From Durusdinium trenchii (Eukaryota; Sar; Dinophyceae; Suessiales; Symbiodiniaceae), in assembly GCA_963970005.1 (NCBI GenBank), contig CAXAMN010014002.1, positions 551,471 to 615,470 on the forward strand: a stretch of 64,000 nucleotides of DNA, given 5' to 3'. Position 1 is the first letter of the stretch. Every line of letters starts with the position of its first letter. Below the pieces are notes generated by a model that had not been told where the DNA came from, ran no database searches, and was given only the letters and a program-made list of their open reading frames with translations. This document shows, piece after piece, positions 1 to 9,895 of the stretch. The position numbers and the translations under genes are program-made.

Positions 1-514
1 ATCACTTCTCAATTAGAAAAGGATCAGTTCTGACTAGACACCCCTACTTGTTATATGTTACATAGACCTGGATTTCACGGATACCTGGCACTCAAACGGA
101 ACAAAGAGGAAAACACAATTAACTGATATATGCTGTAGAATCTATAGCATTTGACGGTGTATTTGCTCTGACTGTATTTGTATACCACACCTCACTGGTG
201 CGCCACACCGGACCGAGGACCCGCAGTGCCAGCCGCCCTTCGCCGTGTCGTCGGAGGAGGTCTTGCAGAGACGCGGCGAAGCCTGGCAACGCCAAGGAGC
301 TAAGGGCATCGCGACGAGTCTGTCGCGATCGGACGCGAGGCTACTCGGGGCTCACGGACGCTCCTGGCCGTACTACGACGAACGGAGCAAGGTTTGCTAG
401 GATGAAACGCCGAACGTCGGAGTTCGTGTCTTCTTCCCGGGAGCCCGGCGGGTCAGATGTCTTGACTTCGGGTTTTATGCCATTGTTGTGTTCGCCGGAC
501 CCAGGCAAACTCTG
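1..514. other. Intergenic DNA with a GC-rich island
   Basis: The first 190 bases are A/T-rich and hold nothing recognisable. About 200-480 is GC-rich; one + frame from about 200 to 303 reads as an Ala/Arg-rich peptide ending in a stop and could be a short exon, but no family is recognised. Bases 305-390 resemble repeat family C, which makes a coding role for that part unlikely. Confidence 0.3.
305..390. repeat. Degenerate family C repeat
   Basis: Contains GCATCGCGACGAG, GATCGGACGC and GCTCCTGGC in the same order as the better copies at 15.5 kb and 49.4 kb. Boundaries are approximate. It lies inside a GC-rich island. Confidence 0.4.
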
Positions 515-1130
515 TGAATCTTGAAAACAATAAACATACATCAACAAAAACAACAGCAACAAAAACAGTTCCAACAAGCAAAAAAAGAGCAAATGAAAAA
601 GCACAAACAAACAAAAACAAATCCAGCGAAAAAACAAAACAAAAAGCGGAAAACACGCAAATGAAAAAACAAAAAGCAAAACAAAAAATAACAAAAAGGC
701 AAACACAGACAGGAAACGAACGAGAAAAAATCTAAAAATAAAAAAAGAAAACACAAACACACAAAAAAATGCAAATGAAAGCCAAGTCGAAAAAGAAGTG
801 AAACAAATGCAGGAAACAAACGGACCAAATGCGGGCAAACAAATAAAAAAAACAATCCAAAAAGCAAAATTGACAAATGAAAACGCAAAATCAATAAAGG
901 ATTACAACATAAAAGACAAAACGAGCAAATCCAAAAAGCGAAAGCACTTGCCCGCTGTTTGTTTCCTTGTATTTGTTTGTTCGCTTTTGTTTGCTTTTTG
1001 TTTTCGCTTGTTTTTGTTCATTGTTCATTTGCTGTTTTTGCTTTTGGGATTGTTTTTATTTCATTTGCTTTTTGCTTTTGCTTTTTGTTGTTGCTTTTTT
1101 CGCTTATGTTTTTATTGTTTGGAGAAAACA
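515..1130. repeat. A-rich then T-rich low-complexity block
   Basis: Bases about 515-935 are runs of AAACAAAAAC-type words on the + strand. From about 952 the strand switches abruptly to TTTGTTTGCTTTTTG-type words until about 1125. The halves are roughly complementary, so the block is a large imperfect inverted repeat. Several reading frames are open only because of composition; I do not regard any as a gene. Confidence 0.6.
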
Positions 1131-2469
1131 TCAGAGATAGCCTAAGTTGTTTTCTTAATGCCATTGATTTTTGTCCCGGTTGGACAGCAAATCCAAGGAA
1201 GAGGTGCAGAAAGACGTGGCCGCTGGGCCAAAGCAGGGGTCAGACATGCGTGGAGGGAGGTCAGGGAGGGATAGATAGATGGTCAATTCTGAAGGGCGAA
1301 TCAGTGAAAGCTGGGACGTTTTTGGTGACCAGGTGCAGGTATTTGTGGCTTTTGTGGTTGTTTTCGGTTTTGTGGAGTTTTCTTGGCAGGTGTTGTCTCT
1401 CTTTTGTTTTGAGATCAACGATGCTCACGGACGTGTCAAGTTCGAAGACCGTTTCAAACATTGGTGGGACCAGTGGACCGCTGTGGACCAGAGGACCTGG
1501 ATGAGGACCCCAACCCGCTGGAGCCCTTAACGGCATGGATTGCTTGATACCATGTCCACCCTTCATCCCTGGCTGCATCTTGACATGTCACCATGGTGAA
1601 GTTACTCCGCCATGTCACGATGCGAACATCCCAGCTGTGGGGGCCAGCTGTTCGTCCCAGCTTCGAGTCCTTTTGTTAGCTCGCTGGCCCGAAGAATCCG
1701 CTCATACCCAGACCAGACGAATGTGAGATGGGATGGGGTTAATGTATGCGTGTAGTTATGCCAGTTATGCCATAGTCTGTGATGAATGGTAGGCTGCCCC
1801 GCCCCGTCTTGGTTTATTTACAAGGGATGGACACTACGAAACCTCTGAAACTAAATAAGGTCAAATAATGGTAGTGATGCAAACATACAACTTGTCGATG
1901 ATATCTAAGACCCTGTGGGCTTTTGACATAAAGAGAGTGAGGAGGAACCGCTGTTGGGCAAGTCATTGAATCTACATCACGTGTATAGATGTAGATATAG
2001 TTATAATCATAATATGTATACATACAAATACATACAACACGTAGATTTATTTGTGTGTCTCAAGGTGCGCACTTCAAGCAAGGCGGGTACAGAGTGCAGA
2101 GGACACAAAGGAACCGGTTGTTGGATGCATCGAACTCTGGTGGTGCAGATCTGAAATTCCGTGAACGAGTTGTTCCACCATGCGCCGCTGCGCCTTCTAG
2201 GCACCAACTCTCTGGTTTGCTAGGTCAAACCACTATCTTCCTAATTCTTCCTGTTTTTGTCCTCCCTAATACAAACCGTCAGAACACCAAAGGCAAGCAC
2301 CGTCGACCAAATCTTTGGGAACAGCAATTCTGCCTGGCCCAGAGGACCATCACGGCACTGGGTCAGAGGATGGGGAGCCATGTAACTCTAGTCTCATGGA
2401 TGGGTGTGGGAAATGATGTGAGTCTCCTCTACATATTTCAACATGACTGTCCCCTCTCGTTAGACTCTA
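1131..2469. other. Intergenic DNA, no recognised gene
   Basis: Short open frames occur on both strands, but none shows a motif or clean exon boundaries. I see no clear repeat other than short A/T-rich stretches near 1990-2040. Confidence 0.4.
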
Positions 2470-2557
2470 ACTCACTAACAGGGAAGTGGAACATGGCCCG
2501 TTGGAAGACTGCTTTGTCTATACCAACAGGGGGTCTTCCACTTCCATGTTAGTGAGT
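2470..2557. repeat. Small inverted-repeat element
   Basis: Arms of 22 nt at 2470-2491 and 2536-2557 are complementary with one mismatch (left arm begins ACTCACTAACA, right arm ends TGTTAGTGAGT). The 44-nt centre contains GGAAGAC and GTCTTCC, which extend the symmetry. It looks like a MITE-type or foldback element. Confidence 0.6.
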
Positions 2558-2614
2558 AGGGGTGTATCTTTCTTTTTGCACCTATGCCTTTTTCTATAAG
2601 TAAGAGGCTCAGCT

Positions 2615-2750
2615 GGGTGATCTCCGCGCCCGAGGCCGCGCTACGGCAGCACCTGCACGCGCTACGCAGTGGACGGTCCATGCGGCTGGCAGAGGCGGAC
2701 CCAGCGGTAGGCGGTGCTTTCTTGGATGGGGTCAAAAAGCAAAAGAACCA
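2615..2750 (+). other. GC-rich exon-like segment
   Basis: A + frame reads as an Ala/Leu/Arg-rich amphipathic stretch around PEAALRQHLHALRSG followed by LAEADPAVG. Composition is clearly more GC-rich than the flanks, as in short dinoflagellate exons. No family is recognised and splice sites are not resolved. Confidence 0.2.
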
Positions 2751-3211
2751 AGAGGAGATGAGGGTGGATCTTTTGATCTTCAATGATTCTTGGCCGTAGT
2801 GATTGCGGGCGCATGTGATCTTCGATTCTTGGCGGTTTGATTGCGGGCGCAGTTGATCGCCGATCAGGATCCGTCACCGGGGAGGCAGGAACGATGGTAG
2901 ATGTTGGATGAAGTAAAAAAAGACCTCCATTTGGGTGGATGGTCCCTGGTGGATCGTTCCGATCTCCATGGTGGATTTCCCCTGCAAGTGGCCATTTGCT
3001 CAATCCATGATGGAAGCAACCTCTTCATATATATGGAAGTCAAGGTTATGCGAACAGACCCAGAAGATTGGAGCCCTGCAGATGCTTCACATGTGCAACT
3101 CACATCATTTGCATTTGCTCGAAGCGCTCGACGAAGACTCCTTCAGTCAACGGCGGGGTGGTATCACTCGTGGCGAGTGAAGAGTGTCTCTTTCGCGACC
3201 CGAAACGAGTA

Positions 3212-3237
3212 GGGTAGGGAGGGTAGGGAGGGTAGGG
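3212..3237 (+). other. G-quadruplex-forming tract
   Basis: Six GGG tracts separated by single or double bases (GGGTAGGGAGGGTAGGGAG and onward) lie on the + strand. This more than meets the four-tract quadruplex pattern. It resembles a degenerate TTTAGGG telomere-type repeat in G spacing but lacks the T run. Confidence 0.75.
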
Positions 3238-4254
3238 TTCTGGCTGCCAGACATCATCCACAGATGTTGTTTAGTTTTGGTTCCGAGCTCGTTTTCCAGC
3301 GTCGTTCTTCAGACCACGAGGCCACCGATGGGCCGAATTGAGGTGACAACCGCAAAGGTTGTAAATAGGACACCCTACGTGCGACCCTGAGACATAAATC
3401 TAATCAATCAAATATGAAATGTGTATGTTTTTCCCGAAACAGACCTAGAAAAAAGCAGGAAACCGCTGCTGGAGCAAAGCAGCAATCGCCCCCCCTTGTT
3501 TGCTTGCTCCAGGGTGTGAGTCATGTTTTAGATGTTATTTGTTTCATGCACTGTAACCACCCGGATTGCTACGTCTCATGTCAGAACTTCGCCAGGTGAG
3601 ATGTTTGATGCAAGACGCAGAGGCTCTCAAAGGAGCTCCGACCCTGTTGAGAGGATGTGACCCTGTTGATAGACAACTTCCGTCTCCGAGCCCGCCCGGA
3701 AACAGCTGGTTTTCACCTGCCCGGACGTCGCTCCGTTCACAGGTTCTGGGCGATTAGAGACCCCAGGTTTATGGGCGTTTGGGTGGTGGAGATTGAATTC
3801 ATTCGGACACTGCGGAGGTCCCTGCTGCGTTTTCGAGATCCTCCTGGGCCGGAGTGAATATGCCAGTGGCGGACTTGTGGAAGAAATACCATGGCACCAG
3901 CTATGGCATATGATGCTGTGCAGGATGTCCTGATTTTTCTCAAGCAGTGTGATCCCACCTATTACAATATAATAGTTAAGGCCGGGTGATCGGAGGTTCT
4001 GGCAGCCGCCGCCGGCTAAATCGCTGCTATTATATATTTACAGTGCATTCATTCACCTCTTCCACGGAACTATAGGTGGTTTTCCAGACCATTCATGGGG
4101 GCCTATTGACCGAGCGGGCTTTGGGGTGGATGATTGACCTGGCGTCAAGGTATGTCCAGTCACATGGATGGTTTGGGTAAAGCATTAACAAACATTACAC
4201 CGGCAAGGGACCCCAAATAGTGTAAAGAGGAACAGATGGAACATGGCATCACGT
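3238..4254. other. Intergenic DNA, no recognised gene
   Basis: No motif-bearing reading frame is seen. Bases about 4095-4180 contain weak echoes of family B (GGGGCCTATTGACC, GGATGGTTTGGG), too degenerate to call. Confidence 0.35.
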
Positions 4255-4454
4255 GGAAGGAAAGAAGGAGCACACAGATGAGAGCACAAATATGAGAGGA
4301 TACATACAAGAGCGCAAATGTGAGAGTGCAGATTCACGAGCACAAATGAGAGCACACATATGAGAGCATATGGGAGCACATATGAGAGCACACATCTGAG
4401 AGCACATACAAGCACAAATCTGAGAGCACATAGGCGAATACATAGGAGCATTTC
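4255..4454. repeat. Degenerate GAGAGCACA short tandem repeats
   Basis: The words GAGAGCACA, GAGCACACAT and ATGAGAGCA recur every 15-25 bases. The array runs directly into the 42-bp minisatellite. It is non-coding by appearance. Confidence 0.6.
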
Positions 4455-4985
4455 AAAGTTCACAATGTACCGCGCCTGCTACGAAATCTGCACATGGAGG
4501 TTCACAAAGTACTGCGCCTGCCACGAAATCTGCACATTGAGATTCACAAAGTGCTGTGCCTGCTACGAAATCTGCGCATCGAGATTCACAAAGTGCTGCA
4601 CCTGCCACGAAATCTCCACTTCCAGACTCAAATCTGCACATCTAGATTCACACAGTGCTGCGCCTGCCACGAAATCTGCACATCGAGATTCACAAAGTGC
4701 TGCGCCTGCCACGAAAACTGCACATCGAGCTTCACAAAGTGCTGCGCCTGCTGCGAAATCTGCACATCGAGATTCACAAAGTGCTGCGCCTGCCACGAAC
4801 TCTGCACATCGAGATTCACAAAGTGCTGCGCCTGCCACGAAATCTGCACATCGAGACTCACAAAGTGCTGCGCCTGCCACGCAATCTGCACATCGAGATT
4901 CACAAAGTGCTGCGCCTGCCACGAAATCTGCACATCCAGATTCACAAAGTGCTGCGCCTGCCACGAAATCTGCACATCGGAGATC
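4455..4985 (+). repeat. 42-bp minisatellite
   Basis: About a dozen units contain GATTCACAAAGTGCTGCGCC followed by TGCCACGAAATCTGCACATC. Period 42 is exact where the sequence is best preserved (CATCGAG at 4681 and 4723). Because 42 is divisible by three, several frames on both strands stay open for more than 100 codons and give 14-residue repeats, for example the Cys-rich unit FTKCCACHEICTSR. I treat it as a repeat array, not a proven gene. Confidence 0.85.
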
Positions 4986-5520
4986 CAAAATGAGCAAATT
5001 GCACGAGGCTTTCGCAAATTTTGAAATGCATTTCAGAAATGCTGCGCCTGCCACGAAATCATGCCTGCAGGTCATACGAAATGCTGCACTGGCCACGCAA
5101 AAGCATCCTCAAGTTCAAATTCCAAAAATGCGACCCCTCTCACGAATTCAGCCGTTTCACCTCAAAATATCGCATCCATGGTGCGGATTCCCTGTGCCTG
5201 CCACGTGAAACGCAATCCTGCGAATGACACACGCCTGCCAACGTTTTTGCAACGTCCACAAAACACTGCGCCTGCCACGAAATTTGCAAAGCCTCCGATT
5301 CCTTGCACCTGCCACGTAAAATGACCTTTTCGAGGCTCCAATGTGTCGAATTCCTTGCGCCTGCCACGCAAAATGCACTTCATGTCCGAAAAAGAGCACG
5401 GCACCTGCACGAGAGCTTTGTCCCGGAAGCCACTTTATGCGAGCTTGCGCAGTCGAAATGGACATGAGGAATTCAAAAAGTAACTTTTGTGCGAGCCGGC
5501 CCACGCAAAATGCCGCAGCC
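4986..5520. repeat. Decayed continuation of the 42-bp array
   Basis: The core word CGCCTGCCACG recurs at irregular spacing (for example near 5046, 5269, 5357) with unrelated sequence between. This suggests an older, decayed flank of the array. Confidence 0.5.
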
Positions 5521-6270
5521 ACACGCGCGAACCCTGATCTAAACCCGCTTAACTCTTACCGTAAGAACCCCTTAGTGCGGAGCACTATTTGGGGAATGAC
5601 TTGTGGACTTGTGTATGGGTCATGAATTATGGCACTTTGGAGATGTGGTTAATCCCGAATAGAGGATGAAGATACACGGGAGCAGACATCATTTTAAGAT
5701 ATATATATATATATTCTTAGATAAGTCTTAAACCTGAAAAAAAGGACCCGACCCCAACTCACTCACCCTCCATGTTTCAACGATGCCACGGACCGCCGTG
5801 CTTCCCACATGCTTTCCGGATTTCTTACGATGACGGCAGGAAAGCTGCTTTTGCCAGCTCCACAGCTGGATCGTTTGAATTGGCCTCGCAAGGAATTGGC
5901 AGAGCCCCTTGGCGGTCCACCGCGGTTGCGTCATGCATCGCGCGTCACGCATCGCGCGTGGGCATGTGTGGGCATGGGGCAAGGATGTTTGCACCATCCG
6001 CCATTGTTTTCGGTAGGTTTCATGGGTGAACACTGCCATTGAAACAATTTGAGCTGCCAGGAGTGTTGCCACCAAAGCAACTACGAGCTTTGTTTCCGAA
6101 ATCGGGACTTGTTCTGTCTCTAAGCATATATTCCAGTCCCATGGATGGTCTGGGGTATTTTTGTTCGGCACCGATGGTCTGCGGATTGTGTCGTCAGATG
6201 AGGCCTGGTCGAAGCGACCCATCGACAACTGGTCCGAGCTGGTGATGACATGAGTCACCAGCGACGTTTG
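5521..6270. other. Intergenic DNA with (TA)n and a half family B element
   Basis: A TA microsatellite occupies about 5699-5714. Bases 6127-6157 match only the right end of family B (CCAGTCCCATGGATGGTCTGGGG). Open frames on both strands cross these elements and are judged accidental. Confidence 0.4.
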
Positions 6271-6359
6271 AGAGACACATTGCCATGGCCTCGTGTTGCC
6301 AAGATCAGGGCAGTCACATCACTGCCACGACCCTCGTGGCTCCGTACGACTTCCCTCGA

Positions 6360-6570
6360 TCTCCCCCTCGCGATCCGCCCAAGCATGCGCACCGCGTGTG
6401 CGGCCCGTGTGGCGTCCGCTCCGGCGCGCTCGCGCGGAGGCTGCAGGAGCTGCTGCAGCTCCTCGACCACTGGGACGAGCTGTGTGGGGACGTGCGACGA
6501 CGCCTGATGTCCACGGGTGACGGAGGCGTGCTCCGTTGCCTGGTGGATGAGTCGGTGATGAGTGGGTGAT
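6360..6570 (+). other. GC-rich exon-like segment
   Basis: A + frame encodes an Arg/Leu-rich amphipathic stretch including ARRLQELLQLLDHWDEL and a Cys pair just upstream (CGPCGVRSG). It could be a spliced exon, but no partner exon or family is recognised. Confidence 0.2.
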
Positions 6571-6593
6571 GGGGAGATGAGTACGGTGGAGTA

Positions 6594-6654
6594 TACCCAG
6601 ACACTCCATGGGACTGCCATAGATGCCTACATTGACCCCCCAAAACCATACATA
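6594..6654 (+). mobile_element. Family B element, left part
   Basis: It starts CCCAGACACTCCATGGGACT and continues GCCATAGATGCCTACATTGACC, matching the left half of other B copies. The right end is missing and a family A element follows directly, so the two appear to have nested or collided. Confidence 0.7.
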
Positions 6655-6728
6655 CCCTATAGGGATCCAAGTACCTTCTCAGAAGGTGGGTCCAAGTGCC
6701 TTCTGAGAAGGTACTTGGATCCCTAGGG
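6655..6728. mobile_element. Family A palindromic MITE (short form)
   Basis: The arms GGATCCAAGTACCTTCTCAG and CTGAGAAGGTACTTGGATCC are complementary, with an internal ACCTTCTCAGAAGGT palindrome in the left arm. The usual ACTATTTATGTAGGCGCC centre is missing, which gives a 74-bp near-complete foldback. Confidence 0.8.
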
Positions 6729-7181
6729 ATAGTAGTGTCTGGGATAGGTGATAAGTTCATCATTGGATGGTCCAAAGATGTCCCAAAATGGGGAGCAGTA
6801 TGCGGGAAAGGATGGAGGAGGGGGCAGAAACGAGTCGTACCCTGCAATTTCAAGGGATGTGCGGAGATTGATTATTATTGTTGCTACAAAAACATAGAAA
6901 AACCATACCCACTTCATCACATTCCGATGTGCAGCCAAGATCCATCAAGACTAAGATCCTTTTCTTTGTAGGAATTTTAACAGGTTCAAAGTATGTTCAT
7001 GCAGCTGTCACCTCTTCTTTTGGACATCCTGATCATGGCTAGCTGCGGCTGGCAAGCTATTTCCTCACCAGCCCCCATGGGTCCCCACTATATACTTCCG
7101 CTTTTTTCTACTCATATACCATCCAATCACCTTATAAACCCATCCAGTCTACCGAGAAAAACACAAAAACCGTGCCACACC
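6729..7181. other. Intergenic DNA, no recognised gene
   Basis: I see no motif-bearing frame and no repeat here. Confidence 0.35.
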
Positions 7182-7286
7182 CCATGGACGCCTCCGGCGT
7201 GGAGCCGCAGCGGTCAGGCTTGGGCGGCCCCGCCTTGCTCAAGGCTTTGGCGGAGACCTGGCAGAAGCTGAGTCGCCTGGTGCACT
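7182..7286 (+). other. GC-rich exon-like segment
   Basis: It begins with ATG and encodes about 34 residues (start MDASGVEPQRSGLGG, then LLKALAETWQKLSRL) before a stop. Composition is coding-like. It is too short to assign, and may be an isolated exon or chance. Confidence 0.2.
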
Positions 7287-8034
7287 GAAAAGGACGGGGA
7301 CGTTGGCCCACCAAAAGTATCCAGCGGGCGCCCCAGGTTTAATAGGTTTGGGGGGGGTTGGTTTTGGGGATGAAGAGTTGCAATATGTTTCAATCCGAAA
7401 AAGGTTGACACCCTAAATTGTTTAGGGATCTGAAAGAAACTCAGGACCAGTCAGTAGAATTGGAAATAAGTGGAAACATGTGGAAACTTAGGCATCAGGG
7501 TAGACCACCACCCTCAGCCGCTGCAAGTGGCTCTGGATGTGTTTTTGTCGAACCTGGGGTGCGCCTCAGTCTGATGTCACATACCAGAAAGTCAAACTCC
7601 ACACATACTCAAATCTTCACTTCAAAGTACATGTTGGGAAACTTGATGAAACGTGATGTCCTACGAAACCATGATCCACCATTTTTCGGTGACGGGACCA
7701 ATCCAACAGCAGTTCCAACCTCAAACCAGAACAACCACTTCATGTATTGTCATGTTTTTTGTGCGTTGGTTTGGTTTACGGTATAGTTTTGCATGTCTTT
7801 GTTGGCTTCAGGGTGCTCAAACGCCAAAGTCCCCGATGGTACCCGGACCCTAACAAGAAGCAGGTGGTTTTGGGACTTGGGAAAGAAAAGCAGGGCATAA
7901 AGGCCCACAATGCAACTCCCGAAATACGTGCTTTTCTTTGGAACTTGGATGAGCATCCAGTACACTCGAGCCATGTATGCAACTCCACGCATACACCTGA
8001 ATCCACCCCAACTGATCGGCAAGTATGGCAAGCC
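7287..8034. other. Intergenic DNA, no recognised gene
   Basis: A poly-G-like run lies near 7351. Several open frames of 60-95 codons occur without motifs. Bases 8008-8023 carry CCACCCCAACTGATCGG, a word also internal to B copies at 14.1 and 23.2 kb, so a further decayed B fragment may lie here. Confidence 0.35.
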
Positions 8035-8138
8035 TTACATGGACACTCCATGTATGCCATATATGCTTACACTGACCTCCCTGGCACCACCCCAAATGTA
8101 GGCATATATGGCAGTCCCATGGAGTGTCTGGGTTACAT
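8035..8138 (+). mobile_element. Family B element with possible TTACAT target duplication
   Basis: The left end GGACACTCCATG and right end CATGGAGTGTCTGGG are inverted. The body has GCCATATATGCTTACACTGACC and ATGTAGGCATATATGGCAGT. TTACAT occurs immediately outside each end (8035-8040 and 8133-8138) and may be a 6-bp target-site duplication. Confidence 0.75.
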
Positions 8139-8835
8139 GGACGTGTTGGTTTCGGCCGCGGCGTGGGGGGAGCGTGGATCGCTTGGGCCGTCGTGGAGCG
8201 AACTCCCAAAGCAGAAATCGATTCGTTGGACATACGGTATTTGGAGTAAAGTGTCCAGTGGGAACATCCCCCAAAAAAGACCATGAATGATGATGACACC
8301 ACTGGAATGTCCTTTGTACCAACTAAGCAGCGTGTTACGGACTGAGGCCAGTCGGAAGCGTTGCAGCTGGAACTGCAGGACAGAGCTCCTTGGTGTGATG
8401 ATGACGTGTCGAAGGAGTCCAAAGAAACAAGACCGCAGAGGTCTTCCGCTTCCACCATGAACTGGTATGTGGCGATGGGCCAATGCCTACCCTGAGGACG
8501 TTGGATCCGCAGACTAAGCCAACATAAACCTGCTATGCGGGCTCTATGGATTTGTGTTGCTGGAATGCTTGGTTCCAAGGAAAAGAGCCATAGGAACATG
8601 TCATTTTAGAGAGGAGTTCCACAGATCGACGTGAACAGGACAAAATCTGACGCCCCCGAGAGAGACTCCTGGCTCCCATCGTTTGAGGTTTGCCCAACAA
8701 AGTGCACCAAATGACCGTCGTTGCCGCAAGCAAGAGGAAAAAGGCTTTGCCCAGCATCATCACATCAAAAGGTAATCTTTTGGCCAGAAATGGGAATCGC
8801 ATCAATCATAGAACTTTTGGACGAAAATCACATAT
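8139..8835. other. Intergenic DNA, no recognised gene
   Basis: A long minus-strand open frame covers much of this stretch but crosses the family B element, so it is not credible as a gene. Nothing else is recognised. Confidence 0.35.
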
Positions 8836-8948
8836 GCCCTGTGGATCCACATACCGAACCTCAGGTACGGTCATTGGACCCTCCTGGCGCCTACATCAAT
8901 AGTCTCCGTCCTCACCTTAGGTTCGGTGGCAGTGGATCCATAGGGATG
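8836..8948 (-). mobile_element. Family A palindromic MITE
   Basis: Ends are GTGGATCCACATACCGAACC and CAGTGGATCCATAGGGA. The inner palindrome is of the ACCTCAGGT type rather than TTCTGAGAA. The centre GGACCCTCCTGGCGCCTACA followed by TCAATAGTCTCC is in reverse orientation relative to the copies at 19.7, 25.1 and 29.6 kb. Confidence 0.8.
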
Positions 8949-9059
8949 AAAGGAATCGGCCAACAGGTTCGGGGTCCCAGGTCCACCGAGCTACCGCCCG
9001 AGCTCCGCGAGCTCTGTGGCTATGATGGCAGCTCACCAAACCGAATTGGTTGAACAAAG

Positions 9060-9170
9060 ACCAAAAAACAAAAGATAAGATGAATACGAGTTGTTGTTGT
9101 TTTGTTTTTCTGTTGTTCTTTTGTTTGTTTGTATTTGTTATTTTTACTTTTTGTTCGTTTGGCTTTGGTT
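9060..9170. repeat. TTGTTTG low-complexity tract
   Basis: T-rich words (TTGTTGTTGTTTTG, TTTGTTTGTTTG) resemble the right half of the 515-1130 block. Confidence 0.5.
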
Positions 9171-9199
9171 GACATCCCAAACATAGAGGAATCTGTTCA

Positions 9200-9440
9200 T
9201 TTGATCCGAAGTCCACCCAGGGTGGTCCGGGTGCCACGTTTTTGGACCGACGCGCTCGTCTTTGAGGCCGGTGCTGCTCGAGGCTTGGCCTGCGCTTTGG
9301 CAGACCGCCTGGGCACCGCAGCAGAGACGATGCCAGGAGGGCTGTTCCGTGTCACCCGCGGACCCGACCGGGCTCTTGTGATGTTGGGGAGTTTGGGAGA
9401 AAACCATCGCCAACAACCAGCAGCGGTGGCTTCTGTACCA
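9200..9440 (+). other. GC-rich exon-like segment
   Basis: A + frame reads PPRVVRVPRFWTDALVFEAG, then an Ala/Leu-rich stretch and PGGLFRVTRGPDRAL. The residue mix looks like protein rather than noise. A minus-strand frame is also open. No family is recognised. Confidence 0.25.
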
Positions 9441-9577
9441 AGACAGCGCTTCTTTGCAGGAAAGGCGAATTCCCATTGAGCTCGCAGGGGGTGCGCATTT
9501 TGATTGTCCATTTGCAGCCATTTGCAAGTGGTTGCCAAGTGGTTGCAAGTGACTGCTACTTCTGTCTGGAGAATATC

Positions 9578-9678
9578 ATGATTTCTCCGCACGCAGTTCA
9601 GAAGAAAACCAAGATTTCTGCAATGCTGTTCAGCAAAGAGTTTCCGGTTTTCTCCAGAGCTGCACGCGGAGAAATCAT
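9578..9678. repeat. Inverted-repeat element
   Basis: Arms of 19 nt at 9578-9596 (ATGATTTCTCCGCACGCAG) and 9660-9678 (CTGCACGCGGAGAAATCAT) are complementary except for two bases. The centre also holds AAAACC and GGTTTTCTCC near the arms. Probably a foldback element upstream of the 9.9-kb remnant. Confidence 0.6.
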
Positions 9679-9895
9679 GAACTGTTCCAAGACTTTTCCG
9701 ATAATAAATTCCAAACTTCTGCACAGCTAGGAACTCAAAGTGCAAGTGTTGAAGTTTACTTGCTTGAGTGACAAGTGGCTGCAAGTGACTGCAAAACCAA
9801 AAATCAAAATGTACGTCATTTGCTCGCTCTCTGCGAATTCCGTTCTGCATTGTTTGAGCAAAGACCAAAGGTGCTGAAGGTCAACCGCCAATGGG

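Noticed and set aside
4455..4985. 42-bp array as a CRISPR
   Set aside because: Units are contiguous without unique spacers and the genome is eukaryotic.
4360..5208. 282-codon + strand ORF as an Ala/Thr/Ser-rich surface protein
   Set aside because: It follows from the 42-bp repeat period; other frames are open over the same bases on both strands.
5728..6258. 176-codon minus-strand ORF as a gene
   Set aside because: It overlaps a half family B element and shows no motif or codon regularity.
7850..8599. 249-codon minus-strand ORF as a gene
   Set aside because: It runs through a complete family B element, so it is a chance frame across repeats.
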